Below, piece by piece: positions 1 through 9,451 of a stretch of DNA of 64,000 nt; position 1 is the first letter of the stretch; every line of letters starts with the position of its first letter. The stretch comes from DATBJG01 sp963790545 (GTDB lineage: Bacteria > Acidobacteriota > Vicinamibacteria > Vicinamibacterales > JAMQPK01). The notes under the pieces are model-generated. The model ran no database searches, had not been told where the DNA came from, and worked only from the letters and a program-made list of their open reading frames with translations. The stretch lies in contig CAWBPA010000017.1 in the NCBI GenBank assembly GCA_963790545.1, forward strand, positions 1,054,001 through 1,118,000, given 5' to 3'. Made by a program: the position numbers and the translations under genes.

Positions 1-453
1 GCATTCCGCCGTTGTGCCTCCGCCGTTTGAGGCGGGATCAATCCGTCGGCCGGCTCAACGACAAACCAGGCGCGACTCCCCTTGGTGACCTCGTAGATGT
101 CCCTGAACTCGGCCGAATTGCCGATCCGGCCTTCAGGGTCTCCGCCGAAAAACTTCGCACGGTCGAGCGCATCCTGCTGCCGGTCCTGTACGACAGCGGC
201 CAACTCCTGAGGGGTGACGTCGTCTGGTTGGCGCCCCTTGAACGCGGCCGGACGTTCGAAAGGCGTGCCGTACTCGGTACTTATTGGTGTAATTCCCCTG
301 CAGATCGGGATCACCCCAGGGCGTTCGCGGGGTCGCCCACCCCCCCGCGGACGTGGATGACGTGTCCGTGACTTGGGCTGGCAGGGAGTCGCCCGACACC
401 ATCATGACGGCGAACGCCGTCACACCGCACGCCCGAAGAAACTGACTCTTCAT
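1..453 (-). CDS. Secreted protein of unknown function, partial and frameshifted
   Basis: The gene runs off the left edge. The N-terminus is a clear signal peptide (MKSQFLRACG, then a hydrophobic stretch ending SLPAQ), followed by WGDPDLQGNYTNKY, a start common in secreted proteins of Vicinamibacteria-type Acidobacteriota whose function is not known. After NKY the reading frame breaks. Removing one base from the GTAC-containing run at 276-280 restores a conserved continuation (EYGTPFERPAAFKGRQ, later AEFRDIYEVTKG) up to the window edge. The break is therefore an extra base in CTCGGTAC and not a real stop. No catalytic motif is visible, so I do not assign a function. Confidence 0.6.
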
Positions 454-531
454 GCTGCCCTCCCGGTGAACCAGCGTAGCACTGCTGAAAGGCTATTCTC
501 GCGTGCTTCCGAATCGGCGACAAGAAGGCAC

Positions 532-1525
532 CTAGTCATAAGGATCCCACGCCGGTGCACCCACGCGCAGGTGTTCTTCGACGCGCAGACGGATGACATC
601 CGGCGAAATCGAGGTGTTCAGGCTACCCTCCAGATGCAGCCTGGGCGTAATTTGGTCGACGCCGTCGAATACCCATCGCCCCTGGCTCTGTTCCAGTTGA
701 TTCAGCTCGGCCGCAAGGTTTGTGAGGTCCACTCTGGGTGCCGGTCTGCGAGAAACCATCTGCACCCAGCCCTCGTACCGGGTCCTGAAGCTCAGCCTGA
801 TGGGCCCGCATCAGAAACAATCGACTGCAGGTCGTTCGGTTGTGCAGGGCAAACGGATGACATTCGGCGAGCTGTTGTTTCGTGAATCGATGCACCCGAT
901 CGGCCGACAGGTGTTCCGGTAGACGTACCACCGCCAGGTCGAGGCCGGGCCTCTCCTCGATGGTGACAAGCCCCTTGTCGATCAAGTCCTCGCTTGCGGT
1001 CAGTTTCGCATCCTCAGCCTCCCACAATGAGCGGTAGTCGCTCAGGTTTGTGAGAAGCCGCGGCAGGATCTCGAGCTGCCGGACGTACATTTCGCCGGCC
1101 ATCTGTGGATACGGCAGCTTGAAGAGTCCCGGTGGCAGAGGCGATGTCAATGGATCGGCATGAGCCGAAAGAGTAAACGCGATGCGTGCCGCGTCGCGCC
1201 TCGCAAAAACGCCGAAGTCTCCTGCCTGTGCCACATCGAGCAGCAGGTCGCGGTGCTCGGTCGCCAGCGCTGGCTGAAGGAGGGCGAAGATCCCGACCAG
1301 TCCATCCTCGTCGAAATGGTTATTGGAGACCACCTCAACCTGAACGCGCAAGCGTGGCGTGTCGAGATACTTGAAGACGCTGGCCGTGGAAGTATCGCCT
1401 TTGAGCTCGGCAGACGTCCCGCTCTTCGGCCAATGCGAGAGCGTCAGAACTGTGCTCTCGGTTCGGGCACCATCGACGATCACATTCGGCTCGGCACCGG
1501 TCTCCGTGTACGCGAGAAAACCCAT
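532..1525 (-). CDS. Conserved hypothetical protein (DUF6687-like), frameshifted
   Basis: About 330 residues when repaired. Residues 14-35 (PNVIVDGARTESTVLTLSHW) and the later NNHFDEDGLVGIFALL are highly patterned and resemble the family I know as DUF6687; the name is from memory and unverified. The upstream frame continues without a stop to 623, but the natural C-terminus lies in another frame (YEGWVQMVSRRPAPRVDL, then LNQLEQSQGRWVFDG) ending at 532. The switch coincides with CCGGTAC/GTACCGG at 775-780; dropping one G joins the frames as ELQDPYEGWVQ. It sits 37 bp downstream of the PLP lyase gene, on the same strand. No signal peptide is seen, so it is probably cytoplasmic. Confidence 0.6.
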
Positions 1526-1562
1526 TTGGCCTTCGACGTCGGCGAATGGTTCGTGTCGCCTG

Positions 1563-2673
1563 TCACGGGGCTATCGCCGCAAGAGCGGCGGCCACGTCGT
1601 TCACGATATCTTCTACATGTTCACATCCGACACTGAATCGGATGAAGCCGTCGCTGATTGTATCGCCGCCCCAGCGCGCGCGCCGTTCGGCGCTTGAATG
1701 CACCCCACCAAAACTGGTCGCCTCGCGCACGAGCGTCAGCGATCGCAGAAAATGTTCTGCTCGCTCACGGGTACCGAGATCGAAGCTCACGACCGTGCCG
1801 AACCTCTGCATCTGCCTCGTGGCGATTTCGTGGCCCGGGTGGCTGGTAAGACCGGGATAGAAGACGGCTGCGACGGTCGGCTGGGAGGCAAGAAATCCGG
1901 CTAGCCGTTCTGCAGAGGCACACTGCTGTTTCAGCCGGACTGCTACCGTCGCGAGCGAGCGATGGGCGAGCCATACTTCCATGGGACCTGGAATCGACCC
2001 ATGTTCCGTGCGCCAGGTCCGCAGCGCGGTTGCCTGGTCTTGGTCTGTCGTTGCCACGTGTCCGAGCACGACGTCGCTGTGACCCGTCAAGGCTTTCGTG
2101 TCGGAGGCAACAACCAGGTGCGCCCCCAACTGGAGCGGCTGCTGCAGATATGCTGTGGCGGTCGTATTGTCGACGGCAACCAGCACGTCCCGCTGTCGCG
2201 CCAGGCGGACCCACCCCGCAATGTCGCACACATCGAGTTGAGGGTTGGAGGGCGACTCGAGCCATAGCAGACGGGCCTGGTCGAGTGCGTCTCCCCGCGG
2301 CGACTCACGCGTCGGAACGAGGCGCGTCTCAACGCCAATCGTATTCAACCAACGCGCCGCAAATACGCGCGTCGTGTAGTACCGAGTCCGACGGGAGCAC
2401 CAGCGTATCGCCCCGCTTCAAGAAGACCCCGAAGACCGCAGCGATGGCCGCCATCCCCGATGCGTACGCGACGACGTGGCCACCTTCGAGGATGCCAAGC
2501 GCTTCTTCCCAGCGCGTCCAGGTTGGATTGTGGAAGCGACCGTACGTCAAGGGGTGTTGCGAAGGCTCACCCGGCGTGGTGTATGTGGACGAGAATTGTG
2601 GGCCGGGCAGGGGCGCGCCTGCCGTCGCGGACGCGTTGTAACCAGCGTGAAGGATCCGGGTGTCACGATGCAT
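1563..2673 (-). CDS. Cys/Met metabolism PLP-dependent enzyme (cystathionine gamma-synthase/lyase family), frameshifted
   Basis: Fold-type I PLP enzyme of the Cys/Met family, about 369 residues once repaired. The PLP lysine lies in SDTKALTGHSD, the typical family signature; an N-terminal TRILHAGY and LTYGRFHNPTWTRWEEAL also match. The start is ATG at 2673 (MHRDTRILHAG), since upstream residues in the frame look random. The first frame ends in a non-homologous DWR tail, whereas the downstream frame continues as YYTTRVFAARWLNTIGVE. The joint is an extra base in GTACC at 2379-2383. The substrate (cystathionine, O-acetyl or O-succinyl homoserine, methionine) cannot be told from sequence. It is followed closely by the DUF6687-like gene. 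Confidence 0.82.
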
Positions 2674-2686
2674 GGTGGCACCTGCT

Positions 2687-3595
2687 CTAGTGTTGACGAA
2701 TGAAGTCCAGCACCGCCCGATTGAAGAGTTCCGGCTGCTCCCAGTAGGCGGAATGGCCGACCCCCGGAAGGATAACGGTCGTCGACGTTTTGATCCGTTG
2801 CGAGAACAACTCGAGAACGGTCGGCGGCGTATACAGATCGGCATCACCGGTGAGCAGGAGTGTTGGAATCCTGATCGTTTCGAGGAGCGACCACGTGATC
2901 CGGTTCCGCATCTTTTCTGGTGTCGACGGACGATTTTCCGATCGGCTCTGTTCCTCCACCTTCATCCAGCGCGCGGTGCCCTCGGGATTCCCCGCTCGAT
3001 ACGAGGGCCCCAGTTCACGAAACTCAGGTGGGAGCGCTTCGAACTGCGGCGAAGGGCGAAGGCGTCGGCCGAGCGCCAAATAGTCCTCATCCTGCACGCC
3101 ACCGACACTGTTGGCGACGACCAGACTTCGAAGTCGATGTGGAAACGACAGGGCGTAGTCCAACGAGACGATACCGCCGGCCGCCGTACCAACCAGGTGG
3201 AATCGATCCACACCGAGATGGCTCAGGAGCGCATCGAGATCGTCCGCCGCCGTTCCGGCTTGAGAGGCTGACGGTGTCATCTCGGACCGACCGTGTCCCG
3301 GGCGGTCATACGCAATCACACGATAGCCGGCGCGGCTGAAGACCGGAAGCTGATGTTCCCACGCCAGCGTGCTTCCTGTGCGGGCGTGAACGAGCACGAC
3401 AGGCGTCCCGCTCCCACCAGAATCGCTGTACCAAATTCGTCGTCCGGCGAGATCTGCGTACGTCTCCCTGGCGACCGCTCCTGACGCCTGCGCGTGTAAG
3501 AACGCGAGCCCGGTCGATCGCGTATCAGACCACGACCTGACCGCAAAGACTGCCAGCAGAGCGCAGCCAACGACGAGAAGCTGAACTTTGAACAT
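2687..3595 (-). CDS. Exported alpha/beta hydrolase-fold protein lacking the nucleophile serine
   Basis: 302 residues with an N-terminal hydrophobic segment (LLVVGCALLAVFAVRSW), so exported or membrane-anchored. Alpha/beta hydrolase features are clear: the oxyanion-side HARTGS, YDRPGHGRS, a GDADLYTPP acid turn and a GVGHSAYWEQ histidine. At the nucleophile elbow, however, the sequence is GTAAGG where GxSxG is expected, so Ala replaces the catalytic Ser. The gene may have lost hydrolytic activity or belong to a subgroup with other chemistry. It ends 13 bp upstream of the PLP lyase start, suggesting co-transcription. Confidence 0.75.
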   Translation of the reverse strand: MFKVQLLVVGCALLAVFAVRSWSDTRSTGLAFLHAQASGAVARETYADLAGRRIWYSDSGGSGTPVVLVHARTGSTLAWEHQLPVFSRAGYRVIAYDRPGHGRSEMTPSASQAGTAADDLDALLSHLGVDRFHLVGTAAGGIVSLDYALSFPHRLRSLVVANSVGGVQDEDYLALGRRLRPSPQFEALPPEFRELGPSYRAGNPEGTARWMKVEEQSRSENRPSTPEKMRNRITWSLLETIRIPTLLLTGDADLYTPPTVLELFSQRIKTSTTVILPGVGHSAYWEQPELFNRAVLDFIRQH

Positions 3596-3640
3596 TGGTA
3601 TTGGACGGGGCGAATCCCTGGCCGAAGAGGTTACCGTACG

Positions 3641-4114
3641 TTAGTCCAACAGCACCTCGACCGCCAACGGCCCTCTTGGGGGGCCATCGACAAGATACCG
3701 CGCCACGATGTCCGGGAGTGTGCGCGGCGTCAGCGGCTCGACCGAGTGCGCCAGCTCTGCGACCGGCCACCACCGGAACTGATCCAGATATTTGATCTCG
3801 GTCGTATCCGACATGCGAGGCTCGAAGCGTTCGACGTGGACGATGTAGTAGTCCTCGCGTTGACAAATCCGCTGATCCGCCCAGTCGAACGTATGCTGCC
3901 GCTTCCACACCAGGGGACCAATGGCGAATCGATCGAGACCGACTTCCTCATGAAGCTCTCGTCTGAGTCCCGCTTCCACCGTTTCGCCGACGTTGATGCC
4001 CCCGCCCGGTGCGATCCAGAACCAGTTGCCCCCCTGAGGCGGACGGATACGAAGCAGCAGAATCTGATGCTGTGGTGTCAGGAGTAGGGCTCGAACGGCT
4101 TGACGATCGGTCAC
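3641..4114 (-). CDS. Nudix hydrolase
   Basis: 157 residues. The Nudix box lies at about residues 37-60 (GGGINVGE ... RRELHEEVGL) and matches the G-x5-E-x7-REUxEExGU pattern with all key Glu residues, so a Mg-dependent nucleoside-diphosphate-linked pyrophosphohydrolase is expected; the substrate is unknown. I chose the GTG start at 4114: it overlaps the upstream hydrolase stop in a GTGA, typical of translational coupling, and gives VTDRQAVRALLL, a normal Nudix N-terminus. The longer open frame upstream is a shadow of the hydrolase gene. Confidence 0.85.
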   Translation of the reverse strand: MTDRQAVRALLLTPQHQILLLRIRPPQGGNWFWIAPGGGINVGETVEAGLRRELHEEVGLDRFAIGPLVWKRQHTFDWADQRICQREDYYIVHVERFEPRMSDTTEIKYLDQFRWWPVAELAHSVEPLTPRTLPDIVARYLVDGPPRGPLAVEVLLD

Positions 4115-5396
4115 GGGCGTGGACCGCTCGCCTTTCCCGACCGGTGAACCGTGACTTCCGGGAAGCCTGATGTGCCGGCCAGCAGTGGCGAGGGCGTCTT
4201 CAAGAGTTCCTGATCGAAATACTGACGGACAATCGCACGTGTGATCTCGGCCGCACGTGCGGGCGGTATCTTCCCAAAGGCCCCGCGATCGCGGAGCGGC
4301 CCACCCCAGAAATTCATGTCGCTGAAGTCGAGATGCAGGGTATCGCGCACGTCCACCCGGTAGTACGGCATCGCCGCCCGACGATAGATGGCATCGCTCG
4401 CACCAATCCGACCGATCCTGGCCGAGTACACCATCAGAAACGGGCGAGCGAGAGACTGGGCAATCATGGAGCCGTACTGCGGAATGCCGTCGAGATTCAG
4501 CCCCGCCGTACAACGGCGATCCTCGAGGCAGAACTCTCCGGCAGTGACGCCGCCCATGGAATGACCGAAGACACCCAGGCGGCCCGTCTCGAGTCGGGGT
4601 GCCAGTCGCGCCCCCGCGCCACCAGCCGATGACGTCATCAGCCGATCGAGCACGAGTCTTGTGTCGTCCACCCAGCGCCGCAGCGCGAGGTCGGTCTGGT
4701 GGAGGCCCGACAAATAGGTGCCAAGCAGGCGGCGCTGCTCTTCCTCGTCGGCCGCCCTGGTGACAGCGGCCATCGTTTCGTCCTCGCGATTCCACTCGTT
4801 GAGCACCTCACGGAAGAACTGACGCGGCATCCCGTCTTCGTCGAGAAACGAGACGACGCGCTCGTCTGCCAGCGTGGCTGCTGCCGCCTCGTACGGATGG
4901 ACGATGCTGAGAATGGCGTACCCGTGGCTTGCCAGATCCTCGAGCAGCGCCGTGTAGGCGCTCGGCATGCCGCCGTAGCCGTGGGAGAAAACGAGGACAG
5001 GGAACCTCGCTGGCGTCTTGCGGGTTCCGCGTCCACGAGCGCATGGGTTTGGACATTGACCAGCGCGTCGAAAGGGGTCTGTTTCGCGCCGCGCGGTGCG
5101 AGGGCCCGTACCTCGAACACTCCCCAGCGCAGATATGGTGCCGGCTTGCCTCGACGGGATGACGCCGGGTACCACGCGAGTACCTCGACGGTCCGCGCGA
5201 CGCTCGCTCCAGCCAGGTTCTCCGATCTGGAATCGTCCGTGACTCGCCATACGGTGGTGCCAACCTGATGGGGACCGGTTGGGGGTGGAAGGGTGAAGGG
5301 GGCCCGCCCATCGGAGCGCAATGCTGTTCCATTTGGCCCCTGAACGGCCATGCCGGCAACCAACGTCAGCACGAACGGCCAATGACCACTCGTCAT
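4111..5396 (-). CDS. Exported alpha/beta hydrolase, PAF-acetylhydrolase-like, frameshifted
   Basis: About 428 residues after repair. It begins with a signal-like segment (MTSGHWPFVLTLVAGMAVQG). The core carries FPVLVFSHGYGG, the nucleophile elbow GHSMGG, an acid region around GLNLDGIPQYG and a late DTLHLDFSD that could hold the histidine. This layout is like secreted plasma PAF-acetylhydrolase/dienelactone-type esterases. The frames change near 5017-5020, where the sequence lost one base relative to the expected reading (probably an A run shortened; gene strand CGCAAGACG). The start overlaps the upstream membrane-protein stop by ATGA and the stop overlaps the Nudix start by GTGA, so the three genes form an operon. 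Confidence 0.75.
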
Positions 5397-5896
5397 CGCA
5401 TCAGCGGTCCAATCATGCCGGTCAACATCGACAGATAGCGCTCCGCGTCTTTCTGCACGCCGAAGCGCCCGAACTCGATTTCGCGCGTGGCTCGGAGCTT
5501 CAGCGCAAGGTTATACGTGGCCGGCCCTTCACTCCAGTGGTGCGTTCTCACGGCGAGCGTTTCGATGTCGCCGAAAGAATACTGCTTCTCGCCATGACGC
5601 CCGCCGGCTGTTCTGAAGCTGTAGGTCAGACCCCGGCTCGTGGAGTCGAAACGAATGTGCTGGCTCATTCCAAACACGGCAACGCAGATCGCGAGAAGGC
5701 TCGTCGCGATGGCGCCGGCCGAGATCGACAGCGCGAACAGCCAGATCAGGCTGAACTCCTGCCACGTCGGTTTGATCAAGAGCTGGTACGGCGCCAGAAG
5801 AGGAAGGAGACCGGCACCCAGGACGAGCAGGCGCGCGCCCAGCGGCATTTCGCTGCTGAACTCAATCCGTCCGCCCGTTTCCCGAATCGTATCCAC
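5393..5896 (-). CDS. Two-TM membrane protein of unknown function
   Basis: Small inner-membrane protein. Two adjacent hydrophobic segments (LLVLGAGLLPLLAPYQLL and the later LIWLFALSISAGAIATSLLA) are followed by a soluble beta-rich C-terminal region (IRFDSTSRGLTYSF, FGDIETLAVR) of PH-like appearance. I do not recognise a family with certainty. The start is uncertain: GTG at 5896 gives a 35-bp overlap with the preceding SRPBCC gene; ATG at 5848 would avoid overlap but begins inside a patterned region. The stop overlaps the hydrolase start as ATGA. Confidence 0.6.
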   Translation of the reverse strand: MDTIRETGGRIEFSSEMPLGARLLVLGAGLLPLLAPYQLLIKPTWQEFSLIWLFALSISAGAIATSLLAICVAVFGMSQHIRFDSTSRGLTYSFRTAGGRHGEKQYSFGDIETLAVRTHHWSEGPATYNLALKLRATREIEFGRFGVQKDAERYLSMLTGMIGPLMR

Positions 5897-6290
5897 GCCT
5901 GGCAGCCTCGGCCGCGACAATGGCCGCGGCGATCCTGTTCATCCCGTCCGGCAGATTCGAGCCAAATCCCGCGCGCACTTGCGCGACGTAGGATGCGGCG
6001 TTCTCACCAGACAGCAGAATCCGTTGAGTGAGTTTCGTTCGCCGCTCCGAGAGACCCTCAAACCGCCACTCGAATGAGAGTGTGGCCCCGTCAAGAGGGG
6101 CGTCAATGATGAACGATGAGCGGGGGTCGACTTCGCGAATCTGCCACCGCACCGGCTCGCGTTCAGGAAACAAGGTCGTGCCCCACGATCCGGCGGCGAA
6201 GGGACCATCGAGGCGGAACTGCGCGGGTGGATCGTCCCAGGTCCTGACGTCAGTGCGCCAGTCCCACACGAATGCAAGACTGACCGCCAC
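5862..6290 (-). CDS. SRPBCC-family (START/polyketide cyclase-like) protein
   Basis: About 142 residues from GTG 6290. FVWDWRTDVRTWDD near the N-terminus and FEWRFEGLSERRTKLTQRI near the middle are typical of SRPBCC helix-grip proteins that bind hydrophobic ligands. Most homologues have about ten more N-terminal residues ending in an alternating VEVxV strand; here YSVEVAVS is present but no in-frame start precedes it. An ATG at 6328 would supply one if the GTACC at 6300-6304 contains an indel, as in other genes of this window. No ligand can be predicted. Confidence 0.62.
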   Translation of the reverse strand: MAVSLAFVWDWRTDVRTWDDPPAQFRLDGPFAAGSWGTTLFPEREPVRWQIREVDPRSSFIIDAPLDGATLSFEWRFEGLSERRTKLTQRILLSGENAASYVAQVRAGFGSNLPDGMNRIAAAIVAAEAARRGYDSGNGRTD

Positions 6291-6339
6291 CTCAACGGAG
6301 TACCGAGCTCGCAGCCGATATCAGTCATGCTCCACCACG

Positions 6340-6359
6340 GCGCACGCTGAAGCGTGCGC
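6340..6359. repeat. Palindromic REP-like element (R1)
   Basis: Two 9-nt arms, GCGCACGCT and AGCGTGCGC, separated by GA, followed by GCTAC. The same layout of perfect arms, 2-nt centre and trailing GCTAC recurs in other intergenic elements of this window with different arm sequences. It lies between the acyltransferase stop and the SRPBCC gene and could act as a terminator or mRNA-end hairpin, though no U-tract follows. Confidence 0.6.
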
Positions 6360-6373
6360 GCTACAAATGCAAT

Positions 6374-7351
6374 CTAGTCGAACAGCGTGCGCAGGAGTCG
6401 CCGTGCGTCGCCCAGATCGGTTACATCGTCGCTGTAGGCCCCACGATACTCCGGCGGAAGCAGTCGCGCGATGGCAAGACCGACGCCGTCCATCATGAGC
6501 CGGCGATTGCCGTCGGCACGGTCGTAGAGCACGTGCGCCGGTATGGGGCGACCCACGCGACCCACAGCCCTGACTGGATGGAGCGCGTCGTCGCCAATCG
6601 GGAACAGGGCTTCGGTGCCAACGATTCCGACCGGCAATACCCAGACGCCCGGACAATCGAGGTATCGCGTGACGCTGACCAGGAGTGGCTGCATGCCGCG
6701 CGTGCGGCTGCGAGTGCCTTCCGCAAAAATCAACAGCGCCTCTCCGAGCCGAAGTCGCTCGTGTGCAATGTCAATGGAGAGACGTGCGGCGCGGGCCACT
6801 TCGCGCGCGTTCATGACCGCGTCTTCGGTCGACAACGCCCGGCTTTGCGGCGTCTTGATCGTGCCAAAGCACAGGCTCGAAAAACGCCGTTTGAGGCTCG
6901 AGTACACCTTGGGGCCGGCAATGACCGTCAAGCGATCGGACAGCGCGGATCCCCCCGCGCGCTGGAGAAGCACCTCGAGGAGGTTCGCGTCCGCATAGGA
7001 CAGATGGTTGGCAACGATGACGACGGGCTTGTGGGCCACCTCGGCCAGGTGCTCGGTTCCGAGGAGAGCGGAGTCCTGCTTCAGGATGAACTCGGCAAGG
7101 ACGTGGTGGATTCGTCGCACCAACGGATCGTGGGGATAGTAATCCCAGTCATTCCCTGCCGCAGCCAACCGCTCGCCCAGACGCCCCAGAGCACCCAATC
7201 CCGCGTTATCGATCTCACGTTCGAGGGAATGCCGAATCGTCTCGAGCGTACGGACGTCCTGACCGGCAAGGAAGGTCGTGATGGCAGCAATGAGCGGATC
7301 GCGAGTCACTCGAGGCTTCGGAGCACCTGGTGCTGCTTGTTGGTCGGTCAT
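6374..7351 (-). CDS. PlsC-like 1-acyl-glycerol-3-phosphate acyltransferase family protein
   Basis: 325 residues from ATG 7351 (MTDQQAAPGAPK). The acyltransferase motif I NHLSYAD (about 115-121, matching NHx4D) and motif III FAEGTRSR (about 209-216) are intact, with a later LPVGIVGTEALFP. This indicates transfer of an acyl group to a glycerophosphate-like acceptor at the inner face of the membrane. No strong transmembrane helix is visible, so it is probably peripheral. The long N-terminal region before the catalytic core (about 100 residues) is larger than in minimal PlsC. The following MBL gene starts upstream with an 10-bp gap. Confidence 0.78.
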   Translation of the reverse strand: MTDQQAAPGAPKPRVTRDPLIAAITTFLAGQDVRTLETIRHSLEREIDNAGLGALGRLGERLAAAGNDWDYYPHDPLVRRIHHVLAEFILKQDSALLGTEHLAEVAHKPVVIVANHLSYADANLLEVLLQRAGGSALSDRLTVIAGPKVYSSLKRRFSSLCFGTIKTPQSRALSTEDAVMNAREVARAARLSIDIAHERLRLGEALLIFAEGTRSRTRGMQPLLVSVTRYLDCPGVWVLPVGIVGTEALFPIGDDALHPVRAVGRVGRPIPAHVLYDRADGNRRLMMDGVGLAIARLLPPEYRGAYSDDVTDLGDARRLLRTLFD

Positions 7352-7361
7352 GAAGCCCGTT

Positions 7362-8273
7362 CTAGTCGTAGTAGGCGGGAGCCTTCTTGAGCTTGGCATC
7401 CGCGGCATAGTCGTGCTGAATCCACAACTGGGCCCCGGTCCTGGCCAGGAAGGCCTCGACCGCCTGCCGAGCGGACCGCGTCTGCTCCTCGCTGAATTCG
7501 GAGATAGGCAGGCGACTGAGCGTGCGCTCTTGTGGATAGTGATACAGATCCCCCGAAAGCACGACGCCACCGGTCCCTGCGAGTTTGACGTACAACACCT
7601 GGTGTCCGGGAGTGTGGCCCGCCGCAAGTTTCAGGATGACCGTCCCATCACCAAAGACGTCATGCTCGTCCGTCTTGACGATGACCGTTCGGCTTTTCCG
7701 GAGCGAGGCATAGGTTGCGGGTCGAACGGAACCGAGGGGCTTGTCGGCAAACATGGCATCGCGCTCCACCTGGCGCACGAGCCAGGTGGCCCCAGAGAAC
7801 GCATTCGCATTGGCCGTGTGATCCCAGTGAAGGTGAGACAGTGCGAGATGGGTCACGTCCTTGGCTGTGTAGCCGATGCCGGCCAGCTGACCTCGCAACG
7901 TCGTTCGAAGCGTCACGTGACGCTCGCGCCCATCTTGCAGCGTGAGCCGTTTCTGGACTGCATCCCCGGTGACCGTCCAGTCCCCGTCGGGAATTGCCCC
8001 TGTATCCCAGAGCAACACACCTTTCGGATGGACGATCAAATACGCCGCGATTGAGAGTTCGGTCGCGCTCACCTCTTCTTTGGTCAAACGATAGCGCGCG
8101 GGATCCGATTCCAGAGTGCCACCATCAAGGACGTACAGTCTGAGCGTGTCCCGGGGGGGCGTGGCCGACTTTCCTCCCTGATCGGCTCGACCGATCCCGA
8201 CAAGAACAAGCACGCCCAGAAGCGCAGCTGCCAAAGCCCGGAAGGACCAATCCGCGCGCGTGTGGATTCTCAT
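7362..8273 (-). CDS. Exported metallo-beta-lactamase-fold hydrolase, AHL-lactonase-like
   Basis: 303 residues with a signal peptide (LAAALLGVLVLVGIGRA). The zinc motif HLHWDH is at about 147-152, followed by AGHTPGHQ and SGDLYHYPQ, the order seen in N-acyl-homoserine-lactone lactonases (AttM/AiiA group). Quorum-quenching lactonase activity is plausible, but this subgroup includes other lactonases. The start is ATG 8273, overlapping the PRTase stop as ATGA; the longer frame upstream is a shadow. Confidence 0.75.
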   Translation of the reverse strand: MRIHTRADWSFRALAAALLGVLVLVGIGRADQGGKSATPPRDTLRLYVLDGGTLESDPARYRLTKEEVSATELSIAAYLIVHPKGVLLWDTGAIPDGDWTVTGDAVQKRLTLQDGRERHVTLRTTLRGQLAGIGYTAKDVTHLALSHLHWDHTANANAFSGATWLVRQVERDAMFADKPLGSVRPATYASLRKSRTVIVKTDEHDVFGDGTVILKLAAGHTPGHQVLYVKLAGTGGVVLSGDLYHYPQERTLSRLPISEFSEEQTRSARQAVEAFLARTGAQLWIQHDYAADAKLKKAPAYYD

Positions 8274-8875
8274 ACAAGCCTTTCCCGGTGGATCAGATCC
8301 TCGAGAGGAATGCGGTGACCGCAGAGCGGGCACGTGGACGGCTCCCACAGGTTGAATTCCCGCTGTCCCAATGATTCGACAGGGATACCAAGATCGCGAA
8401 AGTGATCGAGAGCGATTCGTCCCAGCACGAACAATGTGCCGACAACAACAATCGATGCATCCGCCGCGACAAGAGCTCCTGCCGTCGCGCGGACTGACGA
8501 GCCCGCGCTGATCACGTCATCAACGAGCGCAATGCGGTGCCCGCTCACCCGAGTTCGGAGATCGGCCGGCAATTGGTACTCAGCACAGAAAAGGTCAGCG
8601 CCAACCTTCGACTGGACGGGTTGACTGAAGTAGAAGTCGAGCCCAAGTACGGTTGCCAGCGCGTGCGCGAGAAACGCACCACCCTGGAACGGCCCGCAGA
8701 CAGCCGTCGGATCGTGACGCTTCAGTTTGGCGGCCAGCGTGTCGATGCTTGGGGCCAGATCGCGCGGGCTCACAAACAGCCCATCGAGCGTGAGCCAGAG
8801 ATCCGTGTGGTAGCCGGACTCCAGCAGGAAATGTCCCTGACGAGCCGGCAGCCTTCTCAACACATCGTCATTCAT
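8270..8875 (-). CDS. Type I phosphoribosyltransferase, orotate PRTase-like
   Basis: 201 residues. The PRPP-binding loop VDDVISAGSS (about 118-127) and the N-terminal GHFLLESGYHTDLWL match OMP-synthase type PRTases (PyrE), which convert orotate and PRPP to OMP. The C-terminus carries a zinc-knuckle-like CPLCGH, absent from E. coli PyrE but seen in some PyrE-like proteins. No other pyrimidine genes are nearby, so a salvage or accessory role is possible and I withhold a symbol. The 3' end overlaps the MBL start by 4 bp. Confidence 0.75.
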   Translation of the reverse strand: MNDDVLRRLPARQGHFLLESGYHTDLWLTLDGLFVSPRDLAPSIDTLAAKLKRHDPTAVCGPFQGGAFLAHALATVLGLDFYFSQPVQSKVGADLFCAEYQLPADLRTRVSGHRIALVDDVISAGSSVRATAGALVAADASIVVVGTLFVLGRIALDHFRDLGIPVESLGQREFNLWEPSTCPLCGHRIPLEDLIHRERLV

Positions 8876-8893
8876 CGATCCGTCAGCAGCCTG

Positions 8894-9451
8894 TTAAGCC
8901 GTTTTCGACCGAATCCGATACAGGACATGGCGCGCAGGGCCTGACGATGAACGCCAGCTCGGATGATCGAAGTCGTCAGCCGGATCGTACGCCATGCCAA
9001 TCCGCTCCATGACACGTCGGGATCGAACATTGCCGGGCACGGTAAATGACACGATCTCTTCAAGCTTCAGGGCTTGAAAGCCAAACTCCAGCGCGGCACG
9101 CGCACCCTCTGTGGCGTACCCCCGGCCCCAATAGTCGGCTGCAAGGCGCCATCCAATCTCGACGCACGGCGTGAAGGGCGCCTGAAAGTTTGGAACAGAC
9201 AGGCCGACAAATCCAGCAAACGTCGCAACGCCCGGAATCTCGACGGCCCAGAGACCAAAGCCATGCTGATCGAAGTGTGCTTCTATCCGCAATACGAGCG
9301 CGTCACTTTCCACACGCCCCAGGATCCCGGGCAGGTGCTCCATCACGCGCGGATCGCCATTGAGGGCCGTGAATGGCTGACGATCGGACGGGTGCCACCG
9401 CCGCAAGCGAAGGCGTGGCGTTTCGAGCTCAAGCGGCCCGTGATGATTCAG
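8894..9451 (-). CDS. GNAT acetyltransferase, RimJ/RimL type
   Basis: About 185 residues. LELETPRLRLRRWHPSDRQ at the N-terminus, GFVGLSVP, EIGWRLAADYWGRGYATEGA (acetyl-CoA binding) and VPGNVRSRRVMERIGM are classical for the RimJ/RimL branch, which acetylates N-termini or small amines. There is no ATG; the frame most simply opens at a CTG at 9451 overlapping the upstream GNAT stop as CTGA, so the start is tentative. The substrate is unknown. Confidence 0.78.
   Translation of the reverse strand: MNHHGPLELETPRLRLRRWHPSDRQPFTALNGDPRVMEHLPGILGRVESDALVLRIEAHFDQHGFGLWAVEIPGVATFAGFVGLSVPNFQAPFTPCVEIGWRLAADYWGRGYATEGARAALEFGFQALKLEEIVSFTVPGNVRSRRVMERIGMAYDPADDFDHPSWRSSSGPARHVLYRIRSKTA

Noticed and set aside
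623..770. Long C-terminal tail of the DUF6687-like ORF in its first frame
   Set aside because: The residues are Gly/Arg/Pro-rich and random-looking, while another frame has conserved motifs; it is a frameshift shadow.
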